Shown one piece after another: positions 35,377-44,320 of a stretch of 64,000 bases of DNA. Numbering within the stretch: the stretch's first letter is position 1; each line of letters begins with the position of its first letter. A program made the position numbers and the translations under genes. The notes beneath the pieces are model-generated. The model was not told the DNA's origin. It saw only the letters and a list, made by a program, of their open reading frames with translations, and ran no database searches. The stretch comes from Tunturibacter psychrotolerans. GTDB lineage: Bacteria > Acidobacteriota > Terriglobia > Terriglobales > Acidobacteriaceae. The stretch covers positions 3,224,001-3,288,000 of the forward strand of contig NZ_CP132942.1 in the NCBI RefSeq assembly GCF_040359615.1. The letters run 5' to 3'.

Positions 35377-36696
35377 ATGAAAACGATGCATAGTGGCGCA
35401 ACGAAGAGAACTTTTGGCGTATGCATGTTGATGGCGACTCTACTGTTCGGGCACGCGGTCGCAAAGGCCGATGCGGTTCTGGACTGGAACCTGATTGCGG
35501 TAAACACAACCAACCCAAGCGGACCGTTCGTCCAGGCGCGAGATGTAGCGATTGTGCAACTCGCTGTCTTTGAAGCCGTCAACGCTATCACCGGGGACTA
35601 TCGACCGTACCTTGGGACCATCGGCGCACCTCATGACGCCTCAGCCGACGCCGCAGCCATCCAGGCTGCCTATCGGGTGCTCATTACGTATTTCCCAGAT
35701 CCGGCCAACGCGTCGATGCTCAACGCTGCTCGCGCGAACTCGCTGGCTCTCATACCGGACGGCCAACCCAAAAGTGACGGCATAGCCGTAGGCGACGCCT
35801 CAGCTTCTGCCATGATCGCTCTTCGTGCTAACGACGGCTCGTCGCCGGCGCAATTCAAAATACCCGGCCCGGTGGTTCCAGGCGAGTGGCAGGCCACGCC
35901 GAGCTGTCCAAAACCTAATGGAATCGGGGTCGGAGTTTTCTTTCAATGGGGGAAGGTCACTCCCTTCGGTATCCCGAGTGTTAGTGAGTTTCTCCTCGAT
36001 CCGCCACCAGCGCTTGACAGCAACCAATACGCGAAAGCCTACAACGAGGTGAAGACGGTAGGGAGCGCCAGCGCCAACAGCATAGAGCGGCCTCCAGATC
36101 GGGCTAATGTCGTGCTCTTCTACGCTGCCTCCTCGCCAACCTTCGTATTCAATCAGGCCGCAAGGCAGGTCGTCGCGCAAGAAGGGCGGCGTTCGCTGTC
36201 CGAGAACGCACGGGCTTTCGCTCTGATCAACATGGCGATCGGCGACGGCTCGTTCGCTTCCTTCTTCAACAAGTACCACTACAACTTCTGGCGTCCCGAA
36301 ACCGCGATCCATGCAGGTGACACGGACGACAACCCGAAAACCGACCCTGATCCGAACTGGGTCCCATTCATCCCGGCCCCATGTTTCCCGGGTTATCCCT
36401 CAAACCACGGCAGCTTATCCAATGCGGGAGCCGAGGTCATGAGACGTCTTTACGGCGAAGCTGGACATGCGATCACGTTGTCAAACCCGGCGGTCCCCAC
36501 CATCGTGTTGCACTACGGATCATTCAGGCAGATTACCGACGACATCACCGACGCTCGCGTTTACGGCGGGATACATTTTCGAACCGACCAGGACGCAGCA
36601 GCTCGCCTGGGTCGTGCTGTCGGCAGAGCAGTCTACAAGAGCAACTTGCGTGCTGTGCACGATTATGGCTGGGATGATGACCGGGATGATAAGTGA
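35377..36696 (+). CDS. Vanadium-dependent haloperoxidase-like (PAP2 superfamily) exported protein
   Basis: 439 residues from the ATG at 35377, with AGGAGG upstream and a signal peptide (FGVCMLMATLLFGHAVAKAD). The vanadate/phosphate-binding residues are in place: 'KYHYNFWRPETAI' (Lys, Arg), 'CFPGYPSNHGSLSNAG' (Ser, His) and 'DARVYGGIHFRTD' (Arg, His). The pattern fits acid phosphatase/vanadium haloperoxidase folds. Haloperoxidase or phosphatase activity cannot be told apart from sequence alone. It is divergent from the CadC/TPR regulator. Confidence 0.88.
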   Translation: MKTMHSGATKRTFGVCMLMATLLFGHAVAKADAVLDWNLIAVNTTNPSGPFVQARDVAIVQLAVFEAVNAITGDYRPYLGTIGAPHDASADAAAIQAAYRVLITYFPDPANASMLNAARANSLALIPDGQPKSDGIAVGDASASAMIALRANDGSSPAQFKIPGPVVPGEWQATPSCPKPNGIGVGVFFQWGKVTPFGIPSVSEFLLDPPPALDSNQYAKAYNEVKTVGSASANSIERPPDRANVVLFYAASSPTFVFNQAARQVVAQEGRRSLSENARAFALINMAIGDGSFASFFNKYHYNFWRPETAIHAGDTDDNPKTDPDPNWVPFIPAPCFPGYPSNHGSLSNAGAEVMRRLYGEAGHAITLSNPAVPTIVLHYGSFRQITDDITDARVYGGIHFRTDQDAAARLGRAVGRAVYKSNLRAVHDYGWDDDRDDK

Positions 36697-37233
36697 TTGA
36701 TCAGCTTGAGAACGACACTCCATTCGCGTCATGCGGTCCAGTGATTGTGCGGTCAAGCTATACTCAAGGCGAGACCGCACAAGTCTCACCAGAAATTGTG
36801 CCCTCCTGAGCCTGGACGACGCATCCGCACAATCGCTGCAGAATGGCGTTAAGCCTCTGATCAACGGCCTTAACAGTGCCACGCTTCCAGATACTAGGCG
36901 CGTGACAAGTTGTCTCGATGTTGGCTCTCTCGGTTGGCGATATCAGGCCGATGCACTCGTTGACCGATTCGGATCGGTCCTTCGGCAAGTGGACGTAAAA
37001 CCGGCTACGGGACAACTGGCATTTCATTATTCCGGGATGGGATCTGCAGGAGGACACATGTACGATAAGCCGACTATACGGCCATGTGGCTCCGCGCGCA
37101 GCAGAGACGAGGTGTTCGCCGACAAGCAAAAGCGCACTCCAGTCGAGCAGAGCCCCCTCAACCAAGAATGAGATTGCCGCACGATCAGCCGCCATATCAA
37201 AATCTCACAGTGCAACACAAGCGAGGAGGCATT
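36697..37233. other. Gene-poor stretch with repeat fragments
   Basis: A 146-codon frame here has no family resemblance. The segment near 36949-36967 (AGGCCGATGCACTCGTTGA) recurs with few changes near 43974 and 47713, and a block near 36990 recalls the dispersed repeat at 32888. Probably debris of mobile DNA. Confidence 0.4.
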
Positions 37234-37350
37234 GGCGAATGCAACCGGTACGGTCAGCGCTTAGGGGCTGGCTATGCCGATGCCTTTGCAAATCTCATGA
37301 TCGGCGGCGCCATCCTTCCTTCCCTTCTCCACCAGGACCCGCGTTGGCAG
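37234..37350 (+). pseudogene. Fragment of an acidobacterial protein of unknown function
   Basis: About 38 residues 'GQRLGAGYADAFANLMIGGA' followed by 'ILPSLLHQDPR' match, from memory, a conserved stretch of a protein family found next to TonB receptors in Acidobacteria. Homology ends on both sides and the right side is soon cut by the truncated IS6 copy. No function known. Confidence 0.5.
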
Positions 37351-37504
37351 GGAACTCTAGCAACCGGCTGCCTGGATATCACGCCGTTTCTTGATTTTGA
37401 GGGATCAGGTCGAAGGCTTTGGCCTCGAATGCAATCGAGGGGTTACAATTCACGGAATCAAGGGTGATGAGGGCGATTCTTTGAAATGAAGATTGAGACG
37501 CTAG

Positions 37505-38080
37505 TCGGCGATTGAAGCGACGAGAGGGACGGCTGGGCGACCACTGGCATTTGGATGAAGTCTTCATTCGAATCAACGGCCAACAGCGGTATTTGTGGCG
37601 CGCCGTGGATCAGGACGGCGACGTGATCGACATTCTGGTCCAGCCGCATCGTGATCAGCGCGCCGCAGAGCGATTTTTTCGAAAACTCTTGCGTGGCCAG
37701 GGTTCCGAACCACTGCAGATCATTACCGACAAATTGAGAAGCTACTCCGCTGCCATGCGAAGCATCTTCAGCAACGTGACTCACAGGGTGGAGCGGTACG
37801 CCAACAATCGCGTCGAAGCCTCGCATCAGCTAACGCGCCAACGGGAACGGCAAATGCGCCGATTCAAATCTGCCAGGCACGCACAACGCTTTCTCTCCCT
37901 CCATGATGCCGTCCGAAATCTGTTCCGTGTAGGCCGACACTTATTGAGGTCTAGCAATCACCGGCTACTGCGATCGCGGTCATTCGCGGTCTGGCGGGAA
38001 GTGACTGTGGCCTAAGCCAGCGCAAGACCCGCAGCGTTCCCAGCTCAGAATGTCCCTCAACGTCTCAAGTTGACAATGCC
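37505..38080 (+). mobile_element. IS6-family copy, 5'-truncated
   Basis: 576 bp corresponding to 25992-26567 of the full copy with three base differences that I can see. The right inverted repeat (AAGTTGACAATGCC, 38067-38080) is intact. The left 229 bp, including the start of the transposase with its HTH, are missing. The remaining frame (37512-38015, 167 codons) still has all three catalytic residues but no DNA-binding part. It has the same orientation as the full copy, so the two bracket about 11 kb. Confidence 0.9.
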
Positions 38081-38243
38081 GGACGGAGGGAAAGTTCTTC
38101 GCGCCGCAGCTCAGGCGTACAAGGTGGATACGGATGCGATTGCACTCAAGGTAAAGCATGAGTTCGCAGCCAAGGAAAAGGCGAGGTCCGCTGCCAAGAT
38201 CGAACCGAGGCCCATTCCGAAGGCATCGAAGAAAACTGCTTAA
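38081..38243 (+). pseudogene. C-terminal remnant of a ParB/RepB-like partition protein
   Basis: Directly after the IS6 right end the frame reads 'GGKVLRAAAQAYKVDTDAIA' and then 'LKVKHEFAAKEKARSAAK', ending at TAA 38243. This resembles the tail of plasmid-type ParB proteins ('LLxAAxxYKVDxxAIxxxVxxEFAAKE'). The IS removed everything upstream. It hints at plasmid-derived DNA at this site. Confidence 0.5.
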
Positions 38244-38374
38244 GCCCCACACCCTCTAAATGCGCTTGTCATTAGACAGGCGCATCTCTTTTGCCGGCCG
38301 GACCAGAAATCACCGAAGTAGCGCCGCATAAGTGCTAGTGAGTTAGGCCCGGCGCGGTAATCACCTCCCCAGCG

Positions 38375-38749
38375 TCACGGGCTAGCCTCTGATCCTGATC
38401 TTCCGAACAGGCTCATATTGGCCTCGCCCCATGCTCCCAATGCCACAAGCACGGGCTGCAAACTATCGCCCAAGAGAGAAAGACTGTACTCGACCTTTGG
38501 AGGTACCTGAGGATAGACCGTGCGTACAATCAGCCCGTCTGCCTCCAATTCGCGAAGCTGATTCGTAAGCATGCGCTGTGTCACACACGGAACACGCCTC
38601 CGCAATTCACTGAATCGCAGCGTGCCGTCAAGCAGGTGATACAGAATCACGCACTTCCATTTCCCGTCGATGAGGCTGATCGTCGCCTCGACTGGACAGC
38701 CCGGATTGCATTCAAAGCTAGTGTGCCGGAGCTTTCTTACAGTATCCAT
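38375..38749 (-). CDS. HxlR-family transcriptional regulator
   Basis: 124 residues. The family core is plain: 'CPVEATISLIDGKWKCVILYHLL', 'TLRFSELRRRVPCVTQRMLTNQLRELEADGLI' and 'PPKVEYSLSLLGDSLQPVL'. A Cys before the helix (NPGCPVE) is kept, as in redox- or electrophile-sensing members. It is divergent from the GlcG/HbpS-like gene with about 86 bp between starts, so it likely controls that gene. The spacer holds AGTACCACATACT near 38796. Confidence 0.9.
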   Translation of the reverse strand: MDTVRKLRHTSFECNPGCPVEATISLIDGKWKCVILYHLLDGTLRFSELRRRVPCVTQRMLTNQLRELEADGLIVRTVYPQVPPKVEYSLSLLGDSLQPVLVALGAWGEANMSLFGRSGSEASP

Positions 38750-38835
38750 CTTGTACCTACCGACGACAGTTGTGTGTACATGTCAAAGCTAGTAGTACCA
38801 CATACTCTGATCCTGAGTATCAAGAGGAGTCACAA

Positions 38836-39299
38836 ATGAGCACACAGCAAGCAAACTCTTTCGTCACGGCGTCCGTCTCCCGCAATGCAGCGGTCGCTCT
38901 CATCGACGCCGCACTCGCGCATGCGGAAAAGGCAGGAATCGAGGTGTCCATAGCAGTCACTGATGCAGGCGGTCATCTCAAAGCATTCCAGTCGACCGAC
39001 AATGCTCGCTTTCTGACTTGCGACGTCGCAATCGACAAAGCCTGGACCGCCGCGTCGTACGGCATCCCGACGCATATGTGGAACTCACTGCTGACTGGGA
39101 ATTCTAAAATTGAACAGCTCTCGCATCGCCGCGCATGGTTGCGGTTGGTGTTGGTCACCCTATCCTGGAGAACGGAAAACTGATCGGCGGGATCGGAATC
39201 TCCGGTGGAAACTACCACCAAGATGCCCGTGCTTGTGAGGTTGCTTTGGAGTCGGTCGGTTTTCAAGTTTCCGTAGGATTCGCTGTTCCTGCTGAATAA
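38836..39299 (+). pseudogene. GlcG/HbpS-like protein gene with a frameshift
   Basis: The first frame from ATG 38836 (GAGGAG upstream) gives 'NAAVALIDAALAHAEKAGIEVSIAV', 'DAGGHLKAF', 'FLTCDVAIDKAWTAASYGIPTH' and stops at 39183. From 39132 the -1 frame continues the family: 'MVAVGVGHPILENGKLIGGIGISGG', then '..CEVALESVGFQ', to TAA 39299. One C seems lost from a CGCCCGCGC-like run near 39130. Intact members bind heme or act beside oxidases. The gene is probably inactive unless this is a sequencing slip. Confidence 0.75.
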
Positions 39300-39512
39300 T
39301 TATGCAAACGGTGAGCCAGCAATGGCTCCCCGTTTTTGCTTGTCGAAGCAACAATCGGTCGCACGCGGCAGCCTTGTCCTTTACTGCCTGCGGCGATTGA
39401 GGATTTCATCGCGGCCCACTACATCCAGCGTGAAGGTGGTCGGCGGATCATGCGGGTAGCGAGCATGTGGGTAACATTGCGGGGGCCCTGTTTCGGTTGG
39501 ATACAATCGACT

Positions 39513-39780
39513 ATGCGTCTCGTAGTGCTGTTTGTCTCTGTTCTGCTTTGTGTTTCTGCGAACGCTCAGATCGGGGTTAGCCCTTCCTCCACGCCTCTTC
39601 CAGCTCCAGTATCTGAGCCGCGCGATCAGCCCTTTACGGGTACGATCCAACTTCATGTCGATGCTACCGACACGATTCATAGCCTCTTCCGCGTAAGCGA
39701 AACAATCCCAGTACAGACTCGCGGCGAAGTGGTGCTGCTTTACCCCGAGTGGAAAACCACCAGCCACGGGCCCACAGCAA
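39513..39780 (+). pseudogene. N-terminal remnant of an M61-type metallopeptidase
   Basis: ATG 39513 starts a signal peptide ('LVVLFVSVLLCVSANAQ') and then 'TGTIQLHVDATDTIHSLFRV', 'ETIPVQ..GEVVLLYPEW', 'TSHGPT'. That is the beta-rich N-terminal domain of glycyl-aminopeptidase-type (M61) proteins common in Acidobacteria. The catalytic HExxH domain is absent. The sequence then joins the tail of an unrelated oxidoreductase. Confidence 0.6.
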
Positions 39781-39788
39781 CTCAATCC

Positions 39789-39991
39789 TCAAATACGAGG
39801 GGAAGACCGAGTCGGGCGATCTCGCTGGCAGCGGTGCTGTATACGATCCCGACCAGTTCGTCACTGAGGTCACACACTTCGCAAATTGCATTCTACAAAA
39901 CACCGAGCCAGCTACCCCGGGCGAAGAAGGCATGAAGGATTTACTGTCCGTTGAAGAGATCTATAAAGCAGTCGGCAGTTCAATGGCCTAG
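39789..39991 (+). pseudogene. C-terminal remnant of a Gfo/Idh/MocA-family oxidoreductase
   Basis: About 67 residues ending at TAG 39991: 'PDQFVTEVTHFANCILQN', then 'EPATPGEEGMKDLLSVEEIYKA'. That is the usual last helix pair of glucose-fructose-oxidoreductase-like enzymes ('REPRTPGEEGLKDL'). The NAD-binding N-terminal half is missing. It is fused by a deletion to the M61 remnant upstream. Confidence 0.65.
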
Positions 39992-40124
39992 CTTTCGCGG
40001 GGATAACTGTCAGGTACAAGGTGCGTATGCGTAGGTTTCCGATCTAGGCTATGTCAAATTAAGCATCCTCAAGAATGTTGATTGTCATCTGCTGCTTACG
40101 CGGCAGCCGCTGGCGGCACCATGA

Positions 40125-41538
40125 TCACTGACGATAAGCCGACTTTCTATGAGCAGGTCACTGGTGTCAGGGATTTGTTCTTTGTTTTTCCTTCATAGGG
40201 CTTTTGCTTTGGTTGTTGCTCTTTTTCGTTGCTCTCCAACGTGTTTCCATTCGCACTCTGGATGAGCTGTCTTGAAGCAAGCTCGGTGCCGGTTGGGGTT
40301 CGAGAGGAGAGTCGATGCTGCCATTTATCGGTCGGCCTCGAAGGCCGAAGTCGGCTCGCAGTCATCGGAACACCCTGTCGTCGCAACGAGTAAACATAGG
40401 CATCTCTTAGGCGGCTTGTTCATAGAACGGCATGTACGGATCCTGGGTGCTCCAGAGGTGATGAAGCAGGACGGCAAGCTTGCGGGCTACTGCAACAACG
40501 GCCTTGCTCTTGGCTTGCTTGCCACCTCTTCCGGCTAAGTGCAGACCCCACTGTCGAAGTGCCGATTCTCTTCCGTGTGGTCGGAGGATATGGTTCGAAC
40601 ACTCGATCAACAGACTTCGAAGGTACGCGTTCCCGGCGTGGGTGATGCCGAGCTGAGGATCATGGTCTCCGGACTGACTTCGACGAGGACGCAGGCCAAG
40701 ATAGCAACCCACATCGCGACTTCGCCCGAACCGCTCCTTGCTGCCCAGCGTCAGAACGAAGGTCAAGGCCGTGAGGTGGCCGACGCCATGAACCTTCAGC
40801 AGCGCCTGCGTCTCCGGATACTCGGTCTGGCCGAGTTGCTGGATCTGCCGGTCGTACTGCTTGATCTTGATGGTCATCTCAGCGATCTGCTCAAGTACTG
40901 GACGGAGCGCTTGTGCGAGTCCAGGCCGCATGACAGCAAGGCTTCGCTGAGCGAAGCACGTTGTAGCGGAGGCGGGCATACGGCAGCCGCAGGACTTCGT
41001 AAGACCGCGCACGGCGTTCACTGTAGCCGTGCGTAGTCGCACCAGCAGAGCTCGCGCACGGATCAGGGTGAGGGCCGCCTGCTGGGCGACGGTGCGATGG
41101 GCGAATCGGGATCGACCTTGGCGATGTCTGGAGCAATTACTGTACCCTCAACCAGGACGGAGAAGTGGTCGATCGCGGACGCTTCCGAACTACCCCGAAG
41201 GCTATTGAGAAGTGGTTTACTGACGTGGCTCCAGCGCGGGTCGCGATGGAGGCCGGGACTCACTCGATCTGGATCAGCGCACAGCTGCAGGAACTGGGCC
41301 ACGAAGTGATCGTGGCGAACGTCCGCGAGCTGCGGGCGATCTCGCACAGCGACCGGAGGAGCGGCCGGGTCGATGCGGAGAAGCTGGCCCGTTACGCCCG
41401 TCTTGATCCGAACATCCTCCGGCCGATTCGTGATCTCGACCTTGGCCTGTCTGCGTGGGACTTCAGCGATGAGGTGTTGCGCTGGCTTCTTCATGGGAAC
41501 AGTCTGCTCCTCCTTCGGAGGACCTGCTCATCCCATTT
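40125..41538 (-). mobile_element. IS110-family element copy A, with an inverted internal segment
   Basis: About 1414 bp. The limits are set by where similarity to copy B (47795-49201) begins (TCACTGACGATAAGCC) and ends (CATCCCATTT). About 280 bp of non-coding DNA lies beyond the 3' end of the transposase gene, the layout of the IS1111 subgroup in which the bridge RNA is encoded there. No terminal inverted repeats are evident, as usual for IS110. Confidence 0.8.
40407..41494 (-). pseudogene. IS110-family transposase, disrupted by inversion
   Basis: The minus strand reads 'MKKPAQHLIAEVPRRQAKVEIT' from 41494, then turns to nonsense. The missing N-terminal part (GIDLGDVWSNYC to NILRPI) is found on the plus strand between about 41104 and 41428, flanked by AATCGG and CCGATT. 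The minus strand resumes below 41098 with the transposase_20 half, including 'HGVGHLTALTF' and the Ser region 'RRSQSGDHDPQLG', to 40407. Also, in the DEDD nuclease motif one Asp is changed (SDQVDAEKLA in copy B, SGRVDAEKLA here). Confidence 0.85.
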
Positions 41539-41653
41539 GTCGTTACCAATCCGGACCTCGATGAGCGCATCGGCGATGATGCGCTCGTTGAGGAACCACG
41601 ACAGGGCCAAATATGAACTCAGGGCGAATCGTTTTAGCATCGAGCTTACAAAC

Positions 41654-43237
41654 TCACCTCGGTATCTGGTTCAAGGTGAGCACGTACGGCAACATCACGT
41701 TTTTGACATTGGGATCACCTGCTACTGCGATAACCCTGCCCACAAGCTTTCCCTCCTGTGGGAGTAGCTTAATCTTCAGCGTCTTCGCTCCAGTGCGGAG
41801 CGAGTCAGGGGAGTCGATCAAACCCACCGACACGCCCGTGAGAGCCACTCCTTCTGACTGCATCCCGGTAATTCTCGCCGCAGGTTTGTCACCGAGCGAC
41901 AGCGTGGCCAGGTCGCTGGAGTCTATGTTCAGCTCAGCCTGCATCTTCGCGCCATCATTCGCCAGTGTTCCCCGCCAATGACCACCGAAGCTGGGTCTGA
42001 CGACGAACGGAGAGGTTGGAGGCCCACTTGTTTCTTCAGGCTGTTGCCATTCAGGCAGGTAACCGGCAAGTACTTGGTTGCAGACCTCGGAGCACAGTTC
42101 TCTCCCGTCGGATCGATTCGTCAAGACCATGCATGCGAGATTTTCCGATGGGAGCATATACAGGCCCGTTGCGACACCTGGTTGGCCACCAATTTTGAAG
42201 ATCACCGGGATGCCGGATTTCAAATGCCCCGTGAACCAGCCGAAGGTCGTGGCGACGCCCGAAGGCCCCACGAAGACCGGCTTGTGGAGTTCGTCGACGC
42301 AATGGTCATCCAGAAACGGCGCCTGACCCGGAACGTGATTTTTCATGTTGAACATCGCAAAGCGCGCGAGGTCGTGAGCGCTGGCATAGAGTTCTCCCGA
42401 TGCCGGAGTGGATGTTGTGTAGTACGGGATTAAATTTCCCAAGGAATCGTATCGCGCGGCACCCGTTCGGAGCCGTGCAACACTGGTGTTGAAGAAGCTG
42501 TCGTGAAGGCCAAGCGGTGTGAGAACCCTTTGTGTCATGAGAGCCCCGAAATCCGTTCCCGTCAGGTTCGATGCGACGACTGCCAATGCAGCAAAACCGA
42601 TGTTGCTGTATTCGTAACAGGATCGCGGCGAATAGGCGAGTCTGCCATAGTTACTGATGAGCGCGTCTGCATCTAAAGCTAGGTTGGCTTCGCCTCGATC
42701 GTATCCCTCGTACATCGTCGGCAAACCGCTGACATGCGCGCCCAGGAGCCGGACGGTTGCCGTGTCCGCGTTTCCGTTCGTACCCTGGATCCTGCTGTTC
42801 GTAAGATATTTGTTTGCGGAGTCATCTAAGGACAATTTCCCCTCCGCAACCAGGGCCATAAGCGTTGTGGCTGTGAACGGTTTGGTGATGGACGCTAGGG
42901 TGAACGGCGTATGCGCTGTTGCCTTAAGGCGAGCCTCACGATTGGCCCATCCAAAGCCCTGTTCCCAGACGATGCTTCCACCATGCGCCACGGCAACAGC
43001 TACTCCAGTAGCCTTTCCTTGCGCGATCGCTCGAAGGATCAGGTTCCGAACAGGCTCAAAGCTGGGTCGCGCATGAGCCGGAACCGAAGACATCGAATCG
43101 TTTCTGTCATGCTTTGAAACAGGTAAGATGCCCCCGATCGATGCGGATAGCAGCGTGCGCAAGACTTCACGACGGGTTGCAAATGTAATCAACGGTGTGC
43201 TCTCTCGATTCCCGGTAGAAGCTCTCAAGCCTGACAT
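41654..43237 (-). CDS. Beta-lactamase-family serine hydrolase, exported
   Basis: 527 residues. An N-terminal leader with 'TRREVLRTLLSASIGGILPVS' looks Tat-like. Active-site motifs: SxxK in 'TLASITKPFT', YxN in 'CYEYSNIGF', and 'FKIGGQPG' as the third motif. A C-terminal beta domain (residues about 430-527) follows, as in the partial gene at the left window edge. The family covers class C beta-lactamases, D-aminopeptidases and esterases; no feature decides between them. It lies just beyond IS110 copy A and looks intact. Confidence 0.85.
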   Translation of the reverse strand: MSGLRASTGNRESTPLITFATRREVLRTLLSASIGGILPVSKHDRNDSMSSVPAHARPSFEPVRNLILRAIAQGKATGVAVAVAHGGSIVWEQGFGWANREARLKATAHTPFTLASITKPFTATTLMALVAEGKLSLDDSANKYLTNSRIQGTNGNADTATVRLLGAHVSGLPTMYEGYDRGEANLALDADALISNYGRLAYSPRSCYEYSNIGFAALAVVASNLTGTDFGALMTQRVLTPLGLHDSFFNTSVARLRTGAARYDSLGNLIPYYTTSTPASGELYASAHDLARFAMFNMKNHVPGQAPFLDDHCVDELHKPVFVGPSGVATTFGWFTGHLKSGIPVIFKIGGQPGVATGLYMLPSENLACMVLTNRSDGRELCSEVCNQVLAGYLPEWQQPEETSGPPTSPFVVRPSFGGHWRGTLANDGAKMQAELNIDSSDLATLSLGDKPAARITGMQSEGVALTGVSVGLIDSPDSLRTGAKTLKIKLLPQEGKLVGRVIAVAGDPNVKNVMLPYVLTLNQIPR

Positions 43238-43418
43238 TCGGCGCTCAACCGGCCATACTCACATGAATCCTACTTTGTTCGCACCTTCTTTGAACTGCAA
43301 TGGTTAGAAGCAGATACCCGTAAGGCCCCTCGGTATGGGTTCGCTTAAATTGGTGCTGCGAGGATTACAGTACCGACGTTTCAAAATCGATGAGTATCGC
43401 TGCATCCTTGGCGGCGGG

Positions 43419-43906
43419 TCACCAGATGCGCACCCGCTTGTCAGGCGCGAGAAACAGAGCTTGGTCTGGCTGGACGGTGAAACCGTGGTACCAGGGATCC
43501 ATGTTGCGTACGACCCCGTTCACCCTTGCGGTTGCAGGGCTATGAACGTCGGTCGTGATCATCTGGCGTAGGTTGTCTTCGCGACGCTTCTCGCGCCAGA
43601 CTTGAGCCCATCCAAGAAAAAATCGCTGGTCTCCTGAGAAACCGTCGAGCACGGGCGCGGCAAGTCCGAACAGCGATCGGTGGTATGCCTCAAGGGCTAT
43701 CGTCACACCTCCCAGATCGGCAATGTTCTCGCCAAGAGTGACATCGCCCTTGATGTGCAGTCCCGGCAGCGGCTCCATCGCCGAGTACTGGCTGCTCAGA
43801 ACATCTGCACGCACTTTGAATTGCGCTGAATCGTCTACCGTCCACCAGTCACGTAGGCGATTGTCGGCGTCGACCTCCCGTCCTTGATCGTCAAAGCTAG
43901 CCGTCT
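43419..43906 (-). pseudogene. C-terminal remnant of an M13 (neprilysin/PepO-like) metallopeptidase
   Basis: From about 43906 the minus strand reads 'SFDDQGREVDADNRLRDWWT', 'ADVLSSQYSAMEPLPGLH', the zinc-ligand motif 'GENIADLGGVTIALEAYHR', and ends with the C-terminal Trp after 'DKRVRI'. These are typical of the last third of M13 peptidases. The HExxH motif that should stand just before 'FDDQG' is cut off, so the remnant is inactive. Confidence 0.8.
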
Positions 43907-44320
43907 CTAAAATGCGACATCACACTTGCACTACGCCAGTTTCTTGGATCGAGTTTTCAACTAGTGCTAACAGGCCGATGTGCTCATTGAGGTAATAGCC
44001 CCGCTCGATAAGTGACTCGGCGATTTATCACCTGTCGAGAAAAGTCATAGCGCGTCAAGTGGCAAAGATCACTTGGCCGCAAAGCCAGTTGTGCGAGCGG
44101 AACTCCGAAAACGGGCGCGAATACCTCTGTGCGAGTCGTGTGTGGCCCATACAACGATGGCAAGTCGCTCAGGTTATCGGGAATGCCTTTGCGGTGCCCA
44201 TTAAAGGGCTCACCAGTTCCTCTGTGGGCCAAAACCTGTGAGCGGCTTCTTTTCTACTCCTGCCGCGTTCACTCGCGAAGGCGTTGCTGCGGATGGCCTC
44301 GGAACGTAGCTGTTACAGGG
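43907..44320. other. Intergenic stretch with a short dispersed repeat
   Basis: No gene supported. The segment around 43961-43987 (TTTCAACT..CTAACAGGCC, then GATGTGCTCATTGAG) repeats near 47697-47724, and its core is also near 36949. Probably the edge of mobile-element debris. Confidence 0.4.

Noticed and set aside
36731..37171. 146-codon plus-strand frame after the haloperoxidase
   Set aside because: No homology recognised and it contains dispersed-repeat sequence; most likely not a gene.
43984..44232. 82-codon minus-strand frame
   Set aside because: No motif, no ribosome binding site, lies in repeat debris.
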